From contig CANLOL010000001.1 of NCBI GenBank assembly GCA_947492905.1, positions 2,272,578 through 2,336,577 on the forward strand: 64,000 bases of DNA. The letters are read 5' to 3'. This DNA is from an uncultured Sphingorhabdus sp. Lineage in GTDB: Bacteria; Pseudomonadota; Alphaproteobacteria; Sphingomonadales; Sphingomonadaceae. Below the pieces are notes generated by a model that saw only the letters and a list, made by a program, of their open reading frames with translations, was not told where the DNA came from and did no database searches. Shown here piece after piece: positions 36,867 to 46,917 of this stretch (the stretch's first letter is position 1; each line of letters begins with the position of its first letter). The position numbers and the translations under genes are program-made.

Positions 36867-38100
36867 GAGTTTCACTATTGCAGCACAATATACAGAACAG
36901 CAAGGTTCGAACAATGTGCAAAGCATTTTGAATGAAAATAAAGGCTTGAGATGGATCAAACGTAGCGCAGCTGCTGCAGGATTAAGCTTTTTAGCAGCCT
37001 GTTCCAAGGTTGTGCCCAACGCAGCGCCAACAGCTGCGCCTCCTGCGCCCGTTACAACAGCTGCTGTTAATGTTGTTGCTACCGACAGCGATCGTCATCG
37101 CGTTGCTCTATTATTACCGATTACTGGCAAAGATGGTGATGTGGGGCAAACGCTGGCCAATGCAACGACACTCGCTTTGCTCGATACCAAATCCTCTAAT
37201 ATCCGTATGACCACTTATGACACGGCACTTGGCGTAAAAGCTGCTGCCGAAAAAGCGATTGCCGATGGGAATAAGTTAATCCTTGGTCCTCTGCGCGGTG
37301 ATAATGTTGTGACTGTAGCGGGTATCGCACGTCCAGCCAATGTACCTATCATCAGCTTTTCCAATGATGTCAGCGCAGCAGGCGAAAATGTATTTTTGCT
37401 AGGACATTTGCCCAATCAATCTATTAGCCGTGTGGTTGAATTTGCGAAACAGCGCGGAAAAACGCGTTTTGCTGGATTGGTTCCCAAAAATGTCTTTGGT
37501 CAACGCGCGCTTTCAAATCTTACGCGGTCCGTGCGCGATGCGGGCGGGACGATGGTCACTATTCAAGAATATAATGGCAATAGCCGTTCCAGCATAGAGG
37601 CTGCTGCGCGTAAAATAAGCAATGCTGGCGGCGTTGATGCCGTATTAATCGCAGATAGCGGCAGAAAAGCGGCTATTGGTGCAGCTTATTTGCGCAGCAA
37701 TGGCCTGCAAACCGTTCAAATCATGGGCACAGATCGCTGGAATGTTGATAATAGCTTAGTAAGCAGCAGGGTCATGCGCGGTGCATGGTTTGCCAGCGTT
37801 GCCGATGGTCTTTATAGGCAATATGCAACCAGCTATCGCTCACGTTTTAACAATACACCATTGCGCCTATCAAGCCTTGGTTATGATTCGGTCTTATTGG
37901 TCGCCCGTGTTGCGCGTGATTGGCCCGTAGGAACCAATTTCCCAGTACAAAAGCTGACCGATCCAGGCGGCTTCATTGGTATTGATGGTGCGTTTCGTTT
38001 TATGCCAAATGGTCTATCAGAACGTATGTTGGAAGTTCAAGAAGTTCGCCAAGGTCAATATGTGACTATTGATGCTGCGCCGCGCGCTTTTGAGCAATAA
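36865..38100 (+). CDS. LpoA-like penicillin-binding protein activator (LppC family)
   Basis: The 411-residue product has a lipobox (SFLAACSKV near residue 46) after an unusually long N-terminal region of about 30 residues. The mature part is an ANF-receptor/periplasmic binding fold, starting with HRVALLLPITGKDGDVGQ. LpoA activates the peptidoglycan synthase PBP1A in enterobacteria; the alphaproteobacterial members are less studied. GAGG eight bases before the ATG at 36865 supports that start, but a TTG further in would give a more normal signal peptide. Divergent pairing with rsmI is conserved in proteobacteria. Confidence 0.85.
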   Translation: MSFTIAAQYTEQQGSNNVQSILNENKGLRWIKRSAAAAGLSFLAACSKVVPNAAPTAAPPAPVTTAAVNVVATDSDRHRVALLLPITGKDGDVGQTLANATTLALLDTKSSNIRMTTYDTALGVKAAAEKAIADGNKLILGPLRGDNVVTVAGIARPANVPIISFSNDVSAAGENVFLLGHLPNQSISRVVEFAKQRGKTRFAGLVPKNVFGQRALSNLTRSVRDAGGTMVTIQEYNGNSRSSIEAAARKISNAGGVDAVLIADSGRKAAIGAAYLRSNGLQTVQIMGTDRWNVDNSLVSSRVMRGAWFASVADGLYRQYATSYRSRFNNTPLRLSSLGYDSVLLVARVARDWPVGTNFPVQKLTDPGGFIGIDGAFRFMPNGLSERMLEVQEVRQGQYVTIDAAPRAFEQ

Positions 38101-38129
38101 TATATAGGCTTAAAGATCACATCTATAAC

Positions 38130-38164
38130 AAATGCTGCCTCATAAAAAGGGGCAGCATTTTTAT
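38130..38164. terminator. Bidirectional terminator between lpoA-like and def genes
   Basis: AAATGCTGCC and GGCAGCATTT pair over ten bases with an 11-base loop, followed by T on the plus strand; the minus strand is also T-rich after the stem. It lies between two convergent genes. Confidence 0.8.
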
Positions 38165-38709
38165 GCTGCAACGCCGCGTTCTTTGCGCATCTTATTTAGT
38201 TTTTTCAGAACCATTTGGCGTTTCAAACGCGATAAATGATCGATGAATAATATGCCTTCTAAATGATCCATTTCATGTTGCAAACATGTGGCCATAAGGC
38301 CTTCCATATCCTGTTCATGGACTTTACCATCTAGATCCTGCCAACGCGCTCTTATTGTTGCTGGGCGCTCCACATCGGCAAATTGGTCCGGTACAGAGAG
38401 GCAACCTTCTTTATAACCTGCTAATTCTTCGGATGGGTCCAGAATTTCTGGATTCACAAATACCAATGGGTTTTTCTCAGGCCCTTCCTCACTCGGCTCT
38501 TCACCTTCTGGGACTTCTTGCAAATCTATCACCAAAATACGTTTGGGAACACCCACTTGAATAGCGGCCAACCCAATGCCATTGGCGGCGTACATCGTAT
38601 CCGTCATATCCTCGACAAGTTTTTTCAACTCATCATCAAATTTTTCCACGGGAGTCGATACGGTTTTAAGGCGCGCATCGGGAACTTCTAATATCTGTAA
38701 AATAGCCAT
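38161..38709 (-). CDS. def: Peptide deformylase
   Basis: Removes the formyl group from N-terminal Met using Fe2+. The 182-residue protein has all three motifs: GIGLAAIQVG, EGCLSVPD and QHEMDHLEG. The ATG at 38709 (MAILQILEVPD) is taken over a TTG at 38718. Its natural partner fmt lies 0.75 kb away on the other strand. Confidence 0.97.
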   Translation of the reverse strand: MAILQILEVPDARLKTVSTPVEKFDDELKKLVEDMTDTMYAANGIGLAAIQVGVPKRILVIDLQEVPEGEEPSEEGPEKNPLVFVNPEILDPSEELAGYKEGCLSVPDQFADVERPATIRARWQDLDGKVHEQDMEGLMATCLQHEMDHLEGILFIDHLSRLKRQMVLKKLNKMRKERGVAA

Positions 38710-38820
38710 AATGGCCAAATAGGGATTATTTTGCTAGCGGTCAACGCCCTGTTATATGCAAAATTTTGATTATAGATTATAAATTATTTGATCAAACACC
38801 AGATTCTATTCAAAGCCGCA

Positions 38821-39414
38821 TCATACAGGACGGCGGGCGCGCAAAGCTTGCGCCAATGTGCCCTCGTCCAAATAATCCAATTCTCCACCTATGGGCAGTC
38901 CATGCGCCAATTGCGTTAAGCGCACGGGAAATTCTTCTAATCTCTCGGCTATATAATGCGAAGTCGCTTGCCCTTCTAAAGTTGCATTCATAGCGAGCAC
39001 TACTTCATCTACATCACCGCTGCGCACACGATTTATCAACTTATCAATATGCAAATCTTCTGGACGCACACCATCTAGCGCCGATAATTTACCGCCCAAC
39101 ACATGATATCTGCCAGCAAAAAGCCGCGATCTATCCAAAGCCCAAAGGTCAGAAACTTCCTCGACCACACACAAAGAACGCGTATCACGTTTGCTGTCGT
39201 TACAGATATGACAGGGTGATATAGTATCGATATTTGCGCATATAGAGCAGGTCTTCAAATTTTCATTCACAGCTCCAAGAGCCGCTAATAATGGTTGCAG
39301 TGCAGATTCGCGCTTTTTCATTAAATGCAGCACAACGCGCCGCGCAGAGCGCGGTCCAAGCCCCGGTAGGCGAGATAATGATTGCGCCAATGCGTCTATT
39401 TCTTGCGAAGCCAT
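38821..39414 (-). CDS. recR: Recombination protein RecR
   Basis: RecR works with RecO/RecF to load RecA at gaps. The 197-residue protein has the helix-hairpin-helix [14 protein letters not shown], the zinc finger [16 protein letters not shown] and a Toprim domain ([26 protein letters not shown]). Confidence 0.97.
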   Translation of the reverse strand: MASQEIDALAQSLSRLPGLGPRSARRVVLHLMKKRESALQPLLAALGAVNENLKTCSICANIDTISPCHICNDSKRDTRSLCVVEEVSDLWALDRSRLFAGRYHVLGGKLSALDGVRPEDLHIDKLINRVRSGDVDEVVLAMNATLEGQATSHYIAERLEEFPVRLTQLAHGLPIGGELDYLDEGTLAQALRARRPV

Positions 39415-39462
39415 GCTTGATTACCTAAAGCCTATTATAAACTTTTACCAAGGGAAAATTAT

Positions 39463-40374
39463 ATGCGCATTGCTTTTATGGGAACACCCGATTTTGCTGT
39501 CCCTGCTTTGTGCGCTCTACATGATGCAGGACATGATATTATAGCAGTCTATAGCCAGCCCCCGCGTCCAGCCAATCGCGGCAAGAAACTCACCAAATCA
39601 GCAGTGCATATGGCGGCGGAGGAATTGGGCTTAGCTGTCAAAACACCGCTCAATTTTAAAAACCAACAGGATCAAGATGAATTTAATGCCCTTGGCAGTG
39701 ACATAGCTATAGTGGCGGCTTATGGATTGATATTACCGCAAAGCATATTGGATATGCCCAATCATGGATGCCTCAATATCCATGGATCTTTATTACCGCG
39801 TTGGCGCGGTGCAGCCCCTGTGCAGCGGGCGATAGAGGCAGGTGATACAGAAACTGGCGTTATGATTATGCAAATGGAAGCGGGATTAGACACTGGCCCT
39901 GTGCGCGCGACATCAAAGACAATGATCGCAGATAAAAACACCGCTATACTCACCAAAGAATTGGCGGATATAGGAGCAAAATTGCTGGTCGATGTTTTGC
40001 AAGATTTATCAGCATATCCCGCCATAGCCCAATCAGAGGGCGTAACTTATGCGAAGAAAATCACCAAAGAAGAAGCCCGCATAGATTTTAGCCAAGAGGC
40101 CCAGATTATAGAACGCAAAATTCGTGCTTATAATCCAATGCCGGGAGCATTTTTTGAACAGGATAATATCCGTTATCGTATTCACAGTGCACAAATTATC
40201 GACGCACAAGGCAATGCTGGAGAAATTTTGGACGATCAAATGACTATCGCTTGCGGCCATCAGTCTATGCGGCCCATCATCATCCAAAAAGCTGGCAAAC
40301 CCAAAATGGCTCTAGATGAATTTCTGCGCGGCAATGCTTTTCCTAAAGGCCTAAAACTGGATCATATTATATGA
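39463..40374 (+). CDS. fmt: Methionyl-tRNA formyltransferase
   Basis: Formylates initiator Met-tRNA. The 303-residue protein shows [15 protein letters not shown], the formyl-transfer loop [20 protein letters not shown] and the C-terminal OB-fold domain (ARIDFSQ...). It overlaps truA by four bases (ATGA). Confidence 0.97.
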   Translation: MRIAFMGTPDFAVPALCALHDAGHDIIAVYSQPPRPANRGKKLTKSAVHMAAEELGLAVKTPLNFKNQQDQDEFNALGSDIAIVAAYGLILPQSILDMPNHGCLNIHGSLLPRWRGAAPVQRAIEAGDTETGVMIMQMEAGLDTGPVRATSKTMIADKNTAILTKELADIGAKLLVDVLQDLSAYPAIAQSEGVTYAKKITKEEARIDFSQEAQIIERKIRAYNPMPGAFFEQDNIRYRIHSAQIIDAQGNAGEILDDQMTIACGHQSMRPIIIQKAGKPKMALDEFLRGNAFPKGLKLDHII

Positions 40375-41159
40375 AACGATATGCCATCTGCATAGAATTT
40401 CACGGCGCTCCCTTTATGGGTTGGCAGCGCCAAAGCCACGGCCCAAGCGTTCAGCAAACCATCGAAGAAGCCATATATGGCATCACCCAACAAGAAGTCG
40501 TTTTACAAGGCGCAGGTCGCACCGATGCTGGCGTTCATGCAAAAGCGATGGTTGCTCATTTTGATCTGGATACAAAATTATCAGATTTCCGCCTTATCGA
40601 AGGCATCAATGCCAAATTAATCCATCAACCTATCGCAATATTGGATATTGCGGCTGTTGCGGATGATTGGCATGCACGATTTTCCTGTCATGGACGTTCC
40701 TATCGCTATCGTATCATTAATCGCCGCGCGCCATTGACCCATGATAAAGGCCTTGCATGGAGAGTGGCGCGAACATTAGATGTTGATGCTATGCATGATG
40801 CTGCACAATGCCTCATTGGCGTGCATGATTTTACTACATTTCGCAGCACGCAATGCCAATCCAAAAGCCCTGTTAAATCACTAGAAAAGCTGACCGTTAG
40901 CCGCATAGATGAGCATGAAATATGGGTCGAAGCGGCGGCTATTTCTTTCTTGCATCATCAAGTGCGCTCTATGGTGGGATGCTTAGCCGAAGTCGGTATG
41001 GGCAAATGGGATAAATCAGACCTTCAAGCGGCCTTAGAAGCCAAAGACCGCAATGCATTGGCGCTTAATGCACCGCCCGATGGATTATATTTTATGGGGG
41101 CACTTTATGAAGATCTACCTTTTGCAGTAAATCGCAGCAAGCTTAATAAGGTACTATAA
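40371..41159 (+). CDS. truA: tRNA pseudouridine(38-40) synthase TruA
   Basis: Makes pseudouridine at positions 38-40 in the tRNA anticodon arm. The 262-residue protein has GWQRQ, the catalytic [11 protein letters not shown], and [11 protein letters not shown]. Translational coupling to fmt by the ATGA overlap. It ends 23 bases before the convergent amidotransferase gene of the XrtA locus. Confidence 0.96.
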   Translation: MKRYAICIEFHGAPFMGWQRQSHGPSVQQTIEEAIYGITQQEVVLQGAGRTDAGVHAKAMVAHFDLDTKLSDFRLIEGINAKLIHQPIAILDIAAVADDWHARFSCHGRSYRYRIINRRAPLTHDKGLAWRVARTLDVDAMHDAAQCLIGVHDFTTFRSTQCQSKSPVKSLEKLTVSRIDEHEIWVEAAAISFLHHQVRSMVGCLAEVGMGKWDKSDLQAALEAKDRNALALNAPPDGLYFMGALYEDLPFAVNRSKLNKVL

Positions 41160-41182
41160 TTAATCCCTATTGGTTCGAGTCT

Positions 41183-43075
41183 TTAGCCAAAAATTTTCTG
41201 CATAGATTTTTCTAGCACCACCAATTGCCATAATGTACGGCTATTATCGCTTTTACCCGCTATATGATCTTCGGCCAATTTACTAAGGTTATCGGCCTCA
41301 AACCAACCGCTTTGCTCCAATATGCTGCTGCTTGAGATGCTGCGCGCTGTATCTGCTAATGGTCCGCGAAACCATTGCGATATAGGCGTTACGAACCCCA
41401 TTTTCGGACGGTATAATATGTCATCGGGTAGATATTTCTCTAGGCTGCGCTTCATTAAATATTTGCCTTGGCCGCGCCGAACTCGCATATTCTCTGGCAG
41501 CTTTGCCGCAAATTCTATCAAATTATGATCCAATAATGGCTCACGCGCCTCAAGGCTTGCGCCCATGCTAGCGCGATCAACTTTCGTCAATATATCACCG
41601 GGCAACCACATTTTCATATCGGCATATTGCGCTTGGTCTAGACCGCTTCTCGCAGGCGCATTTTGCATAAGTTTGTGCATATGGGCTTCGGAAGAATAGC
41701 CATCTATGCTGCGCAGCATTTTTGCGGAATATAACGCCATTCTTTGCGATGGAGATGTGACACCAACAGCCTCGCTATAACCTTCATACCCCTCTCTTGC
41801 GAGCGATAAGAAAGTCGTTTTAGCACGCAGAGGGCGCGGCGCCCAATCGGCTTTTGGATAATATTTGCCCAGTGTTCCAAATAATGGACTGCGCAAAGAC
41901 CCCGGAAATAATGATCTAATGCGTTCTTCTCCATGATGAAAAACATGACGGCGATACCCCGCCATCGCCTCATCAGCGCCATCACCCGATAGAGCAACGG
42001 TCACATTTTCGCGTGCCAATTGGCAAACGCGGTACGTCGGCAGAGCAGACGCATCCGCAAATGGTTCATCATATAGGTCGGTCAGACGGTCCAGCAAAGT
42101 ATAATCATCTGCTGCGACGGTTCGGCTGCGATGATCCGTTAAAAACCGATTGGCGATCAAGTCAGCATAGCCGCTCTCATCCAACTTAGCTTCGTTAAAG
42201 CCTATTGAGCATGTCTTGACGGGGTTAGAAGATAGCTCACTCATCAATGCAACAACTGCACTGCTATCTACTCCGCCCGATAAAAATGCACCCAATGGCA
42301 CATCGGATACCATACGTGATTGCACTGCATCGCGCATGAGGCGCAATAATTCTTCTTGAAGCTCAGCTTCACTGCCCGAAACGCGATTGGAAAAATCAAT
42401 ATCCCACCACTGCACTTCGGCTGGCATCTTCTTGCCTTGCTCAAGCAGCAAATAATGCCCTGCTGCTAATTTTTGAACTCCAGAAACAATAGAGCTATGA
42501 TCGGGAACATATCCAAAAGCCAAATAGTCATCTAGCGCATATAGATTGGGTTCTTTGCGTAGCGCGGGATGCGCCAATAATGCTTTAAGCTCTGAACCAA
42601 ATATCACGCTGCCATCGGATAATTGAGCATAGAAAAGAGGCTTAACCCCCAAACGGTCTCGCGCAATAAACAATGATTTTTCGCGTGCATCATAAATGGC
42701 AAATGCGAACATGCCTTGAAAATGCCTAAGGCAATCAACACCCCAATGGTCCCAGCCATGCAAAATGACTTCGCTGTCACCATCGGTCAGAAATTCATAA
42801 CCAGCGTTTTGCAAAATGGTGCGCAATTTTTGATAATTGTAAATCTCGCCATTGAAACTAAGCACGCGATTATCATCGGCAGAAACCATTGGCTGCGGAC
42901 TACCCTCAACATCAATGATAGACAATCGCCTATGTCCCAAACCAACGCCAGCCGCCGTCCATACACCGCTGCCATCTGGGCCGCGATGGACCATAGGGTC
43001 GCACATCAATTTAATGCGTTTTGGGTCTACTGGCTTGGCCGTTTCCAAATGGAATATACCTGCTATTCCGCACAT
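41183..43075 (-). CDS. XrtA/PEP-CTERM system amidotransferase (asparagine synthase-like)
   Basis: The 630-residue protein has the Ntn glutaminase domain with catalytic Cys2 (MCGIAGIF), LSFNGEIYNY, and a synthetase domain with the pyrophosphatase loop SGGVDSSAV near residue 265. This is the TIGR03108-type amidotransferase found in exosortase A loci. It is expected to amidate a sugar acid or other carboxylate of the exopolysaccharide rather than aspartate; that is inferred. It is the last gene of the minus-strand export series, one base after the exosortase gene. Confidence 0.9.
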   Translation of the reverse strand: MCGIAGIFHLETAKPVDPKRIKLMCDPMVHRGPDGSGVWTAAGVGLGHRRLSIIDVEGSPQPMVSADDNRVLSFNGEIYNYQKLRTILQNAGYEFLTDGDSEVILHGWDHWGVDCLRHFQGMFAFAIYDAREKSLFIARDRLGVKPLFYAQLSDGSVIFGSELKALLAHPALRKEPNLYALDDYLAFGYVPDHSSIVSGVQKLAAGHYLLLEQGKKMPAEVQWWDIDFSNRVSGSEAELQEELLRLMRDAVQSRMVSDVPLGAFLSGGVDSSAVVALMSELSSNPVKTCSIGFNEAKLDESGYADLIANRFLTDHRSRTVAADDYTLLDRLTDLYDEPFADASALPTYRVCQLARENVTVALSGDGADEAMAGYRRHVFHHGEERIRSLFPGSLRSPLFGTLGKYYPKADWAPRPLRAKTTFLSLAREGYEGYSEAVGVTSPSQRMALYSAKMLRSIDGYSSEAHMHKLMQNAPARSGLDQAQYADMKMWLPGDILTKVDRASMGASLEAREPLLDHNLIEFAAKLPENMRVRRGQGKYLMKRSLEKYLPDDILYRPKMGFVTPISQWFRGPLADTARSISSSSILEQSGWFEADNLSKLAEDHIAGKSDNSRTLWQLVVLEKSMQKIFG

Positions 43076-43076
43076 A

Positions 43077-44621
43077 TTATTTTATACCTGCTGCGCTATC
43101 GGCGAGATCATCAATATTGCCCAAATCCGTTAAAAATCTCTCCATATTCGCGCTCGTATCAACGCCATCTCTATGCTCTGCTGATATAAGCACAGCAACA
43201 GATTGTTGATTAGATAATGTCAATTTGGATAATAATGTCGCCAACTTCACTTGAATAGCGCTGCCCGTTGTCGTGCCATTGACACGGTAATAGCTGTAAA
43301 CATCGCGTGATACAGGGCCGGGTGCAGTAATGCGCTCTCCCTTAGCACCTTCGGGGGCATTGATATTCGCTGTCCATGACCAATCGCTGTCGGGACCAAT
43401 AGCTCCTTGCGCAAAAGCGATTAATTCGCGGCCTTCCTCTTGGCGATCAAACACGATAATAGCCATGTCAACGATACGGCCTTCGCTATCCCTATATCTT
43501 TGCCCAACGTTAAAATTGGATCCTGCAAAATAGGGTTGCCAATCATAAAGCGGCTCATAGGCGATTTTTTCCCAACCCGAAATTTCAGGGGCGATCACTG
43601 CGTCAGGCACTTCTGATGATTGCGCAGCAATGGCGCTCGACCATAGAAATGGCACAATCATAATCGCTGCGATTGATAATAATGCTTTATTGTGCTGCAT
43701 CACATATTTTGGCGTTCCAATTAAGGGCGATGGATCAAATGCAGCTTCATCAATATGTTTGTCAAACCAGCGCCATCCAATTGCCATTACCAACACCAAA
43801 ACAAGTGCGAAAAATATCCATCCATAGAATATATGATCAAAACCAGCGGCAAATTCTATGCCCGTATGATGCGCTATATAAATAGTACCCCAAGCCCGTA
43901 TACCATTAGCAACAATGGGCATGACAACGCATAAAATCATAAATGCTATTCTGCGGGTCCAGCTTTTGAAGCAAATGTTTGAAACCAAAGCACCATAAGC
44001 GATCATCGCTATTAAAAATTCAATACCGGAACAGGCCTCAGCGACCCTAAAATATCCCGTAGGCGTTGTAATGAAGATACCGTCTATATAGGCTGGAATA
44101 CCAACAAGATCGAGCAAGAACATGCACATATCAGCCGTAATCGTCTGAAGCCAAGGCACCAATTCATCACCAATAGGCACCATGAAAAATGAATATAGTA
44201 ATGGGAATAATAACCCCCTGCTTACATTATAACCCAATATGGTAATAACGGCGCCTTGCAGCAGCATCACCAAACCCAATTGCCGCGCAAGGGCAACGCC
44301 TGCCAATTCACCAAGAAACCAGCCTGTGCTGGCGGCGGCCATATATAATAGTCCTGGGGCAAAGAAATGCGGCGTGATAGCAGTAACTTCTTCTTTACGC
44401 CTTGCTACTAGCCAGATCAAAATAGGCAGGATTAACAAGCAATGGTTAAAGGTAGAGCTGTTCCACCATATCCCGACAATATCGCTAGCATCGCTAAAGA
44501 ATAGCAACAATATCGCTGCCCAAGCTGCTCCTAGGTAAGTTAGATGCAATCTCCAACCTTGCGCCGCCAATGGCGCTGCATCGCGAATATCTTGTCTAAT
44601 ATTGATGGCTTTATCACTCAT
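43077..44621 (-). CDS. xrtA: Exosortase A with fused EpsI domain
   Basis: A 514-residue membrane transpeptidase-like protease that cuts PEP-CTERM sorting signals. The catalytic triad is seen as Cys197 (EACSGIEF), Arg242 (ANGIRAWG) and His263 (FDHIFYGW) among eight or so membrane helices. Residues after about 320 form a soluble EpsI-like domain, as in XrtA. It overlaps the glycosyltransferase gene by four bases. No PEP-CTERM substrate is in this window. Confidence 0.95.
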   Translation of the reverse strand: MSDKAINIRQDIRDAAPLAAQGWRLHLTYLGAAWAAILLLFFSDASDIVGIWWNSSTFNHCLLILPILIWLVARRKEEVTAITPHFFAPGLLYMAAASTGWFLGELAGVALARQLGLVMLLQGAVITILGYNVSRGLLFPLLYSFFMVPIGDELVPWLQTITADMCMFLLDLVGIPAYIDGIFITTPTGYFRVAEACSGIEFLIAMIAYGALVSNICFKSWTRRIAFMILCVVMPIVANGIRAWGTIYIAHHTGIEFAAGFDHIFYGWIFFALVLVLVMAIGWRWFDKHIDEAAFDPSPLIGTPKYVMQHNKALLSIAAIMIVPFLWSSAIAAQSSEVPDAVIAPEISGWEKIAYEPLYDWQPYFAGSNFNVGQRYRDSEGRIVDMAIIVFDRQEEGRELIAFAQGAIGPDSDWSWTANINAPEGAKGERITAPGPVSRDVYSYYRVNGTTTGSAIQVKLATLLSKLTLSNQQSVAVLISAEHRDGVDTSANMERFLTDLGNIDDLADSAAGIK

Positions 44622-45844
44622 GCAGCATTCTCATTGTGCATGATGCTATCGAGATTGGCCAATTGCCCTTCCCAGCTATAATGTTTCATCACATGCGCGC
44701 GCGCTGCTTTACCGATTTTCTTGCGCAGCGGAGCATTGCCCAGCAATTGATTAATATAAGCGGCTTCCTGCTTATAACTATTGGCAACATAAAAATGCTT
44801 TTCATGATCCGCGGCGATCCCCGTTGCTGCAGCATTGGATGCGACAACTGCTTTTTGCATCGCCATTGCTTCTAGAACTTTATTTTGAATACCGCGTGCA
44901 ATTTGCAATGGTGCAACCACCAAATCAGCGGCATCAATCCAACCGCGAATATCATCCACAGCCCCCGTCACCGTCACGCTATGATCAGAATTGAGTGCTA
45001 ATACTTCCTTACTAGGATTACGCCCAACAATCGCAAAATGAGCATCAGGATTAATAACGCGCACACGCGGCAGTATCTTATCGACAAAATAATACACGGC
45101 TTCGACATTTGGTCGATAATCCATCTGCCCTGTGAATATCAATAGAGGGTGCGATTGAACTTGCCCATCATCCAACTTTGGAAAGTCAGCTTTTGGATTA
45201 AAATAATCCACATCAATACCATTCCCCAGAGATTTAACTGTATCGGAGCCAAGCCTTGATCGCTCTTGAAACAATTGTGCTTCAGCAGGACTAACAAATA
45301 AATTCATATCAGCACGCGCCGCTATTGCATGTTCAAAGTCAGCTAGCACCCTGCCTTCACGCGCATTTATCCAACGCATTGGAAGCTGAAATAAAGACGC
45401 ATCTTCTTGACCATAACTCTCAAATTTTGCGCTATCAACGTCTACAAAATCCATCACAAACCGCCCCGTAAATGTATCGGGAATAAATTGCGCTAGTTGC
45501 CCTGAAAAAGCAAAGATATGAGAGATATTATGATTTTCTAACACTTGGTTTACATAGGATTGCATAGCATCGGATGCAAAGCTTGTTACCGATATTGGTT
45601 TGTTGGATAGCAACGCTTCTATACCAGATTTCCATTGTGCCTTATCCCGCTTTTCAACATGAACCGAGGCGCAGATTTCTTGTAAGTCTCTGGTAAAGCT
45701 GACATCTCTATCATCATCTGCAAAGGTTCCTATATGCACAGGAGCCATTTCAACCAAGCGTTTTAATATATGATGCGAGCGAATTTTATCACCGCGATCC
45801 GGTGGCCATGGAATGCGGTGAGAGAGGAATAATATCTCACCCAT
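44618..45844 (-). CDS. XrtA system glycosyltransferase (TIGR03087 type)
   Basis: The 408-residue GT-B family 4-like glycosyltransferase begins MGEILFLSHRIPWPPDRGDK, characteristic of the TIGR03087 group of exosortase loci. The donor-site part GRNPSKEVLAL..VTGAVDDIRGW..APLQIARGIQNKVLEAMA is typical. The ATG at 45844 shares a base with the FemAB stop (TGATG), so an upstream start is not needed. It is the only sugar transferase in the window. Confidence 0.93.
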   Translation of the reverse strand: MGEILFLSHRIPWPPDRGDKIRSHHILKRLVEMAPVHIGTFADDDRDVSFTRDLQEICASVHVEKRDKAQWKSGIEALLSNKPISVTSFASDAMQSYVNQVLENHNISHIFAFSGQLAQFIPDTFTGRFVMDFVDVDSAKFESYGQEDASLFQLPMRWINAREGRVLADFEHAIAARADMNLFVSPAEAQLFQERSRLGSDTVKSLGNGIDVDYFNPKADFPKLDDGQVQSHPLLIFTGQMDYRPNVEAVYYFVDKILPRVRVINPDAHFAIVGRNPSKEVLALNSDHSVTVTGAVDDIRGWIDAADLVVAPLQIARGIQNKVLEAMAMQKAVVASNAAATGIAADHEKHFYVANSYKQEAAYINQLLGNAPLRKKIGKAARAHVMKHYSWEGQLANLDSIMHNENAA

Positions 45845-46917
45845 CACCCTATTCCTTTGGCAATCCAAGGACCCAATTTATTGGCAATTGGCAATGGTAA
45901 TTTTTGCCATAATGAAATTTGTAATTTATATTTCGGGCTATTGGGATCAATATCACGAGCTTCACTATTATCGGCTGTTCTTATAGCATAAGACAGCGGC
46001 TCTGGTTCAAACCCCCAATTTTTCTTGAAAGAATAAGCGCCTGATCCTGTTTTAGAACGCCCAAAATCAAAATGCGTACACCCACGGCGACGCGAATGAT
46101 TCATCAGCTCATAATACATAATATCATTTGCACGCAAAGCACGAGCCTGCCATTTACCGCCGCCCCAATAGGGCATTACAGCGCCTTTATGATACAGACT
46201 CAAAACACTAGCGACTGGTTGTCCATCTTTGCAAACCGTCAATATATCGGCATCATTTCCAAACGCACGGAATACGCCTTCTATCAAAGATTTAGGAAAT
46301 ACTGGCGTACCCAAATTGCGAACACTTTCGGCATAAATATCATAATGCCAATCTATATCACGTTGCTCTCGGCCGATATGAACTTCCAATTCATTTTTTA
46401 GGCCCTTGCGCACCTCCGCTCTTTGTTTACGCGGTATTGCAAGCAATTCAGCTTCATCATCTGTGGCCAAGGCGCGCGCAAAATTAGCATGGGCGCCTTC
46501 TTTTACTTGCCAGTCGCCAGAGGGTAAAACACCGCCGCGCAATTCAACTGTTGGACAAGAATGACGCTGCGCATATTGCCAGGCCATATCTGCCAATCTG
46601 GCTGATGCGGTTGGGCTATCGGATAAAATCCCGCCGCTTACAGAAAATCCTGATGATACTAATGCACGACCAAAAATCGGTGAATGCACAATATGCAGGG
46701 GTAATAAACCCAATAAATCACCCGCATTATTTTCAGCCAATAAATAGAGCGCTTCTTGGTCAGTGCCTTCCGCTGCTGCTATGACCCAATGCGGACGATG
46801 AAATGGACTGCTATCATTGCGCTGCATCAACCAAGCATCAATGCGGGTTAATTCAAGAGGGTCGTGAATATCAGCCTCTCTTACGGTTATGCGCTGTTTT
46901 AAGATTGGGGCGTTCAT
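45844..46917 (-). CDS. FemAB family XrtA/PEP-CTERM system-associated protein
   Basis: The 357-residue protein has a FemAB/GNAT-like (Acetyltransf_6) fold with FDFGRSKTGSGAYSFKKNWG near residue 300, which is typical of TIGR03019. Relatives transfer amino acids or acyl groups; here a modification of the exopolysaccharide or its lipid carrier is plausible. It overlaps the deacetylase gene by four bases. Confidence 0.9.
   Translation of the reverse strand: MNAPILKQRITVREADIHDPLELTRIDAWLMQRNDSSPFHRPHWVIAAAEGTDQEALYLLAENNAGDLLGLLPLHIVHSPIFGRALVSSGFSVSGGILSDSPTASARLADMAWQYAQRHSCPTVELRGGVLPSGDWQVKEGAHANFARALATDDEAELLAIPRKQRAEVRKGLKNELEVHIGREQRDIDWHYDIYAESVRNLGTPVFPKSLIEGVFRAFGNDADILTVCKDGQPVASVLSLYHKGAVMPYWGGGKWQARALRANDIMYYELMNHSRRRGCTHFDFGRSKTGSGAYSFKKNWGFEPEPLSYAIRTADNSEARDIDPNSPKYKLQISLWQKLPLPIANKLGPWIAKGIG

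Noticed and set aside
36867-37019. 51-residue N-terminal extension of RsmI
   Set aside because: It lies antisense to the start of the LpoA-like gene, and the shorter start fits the family.
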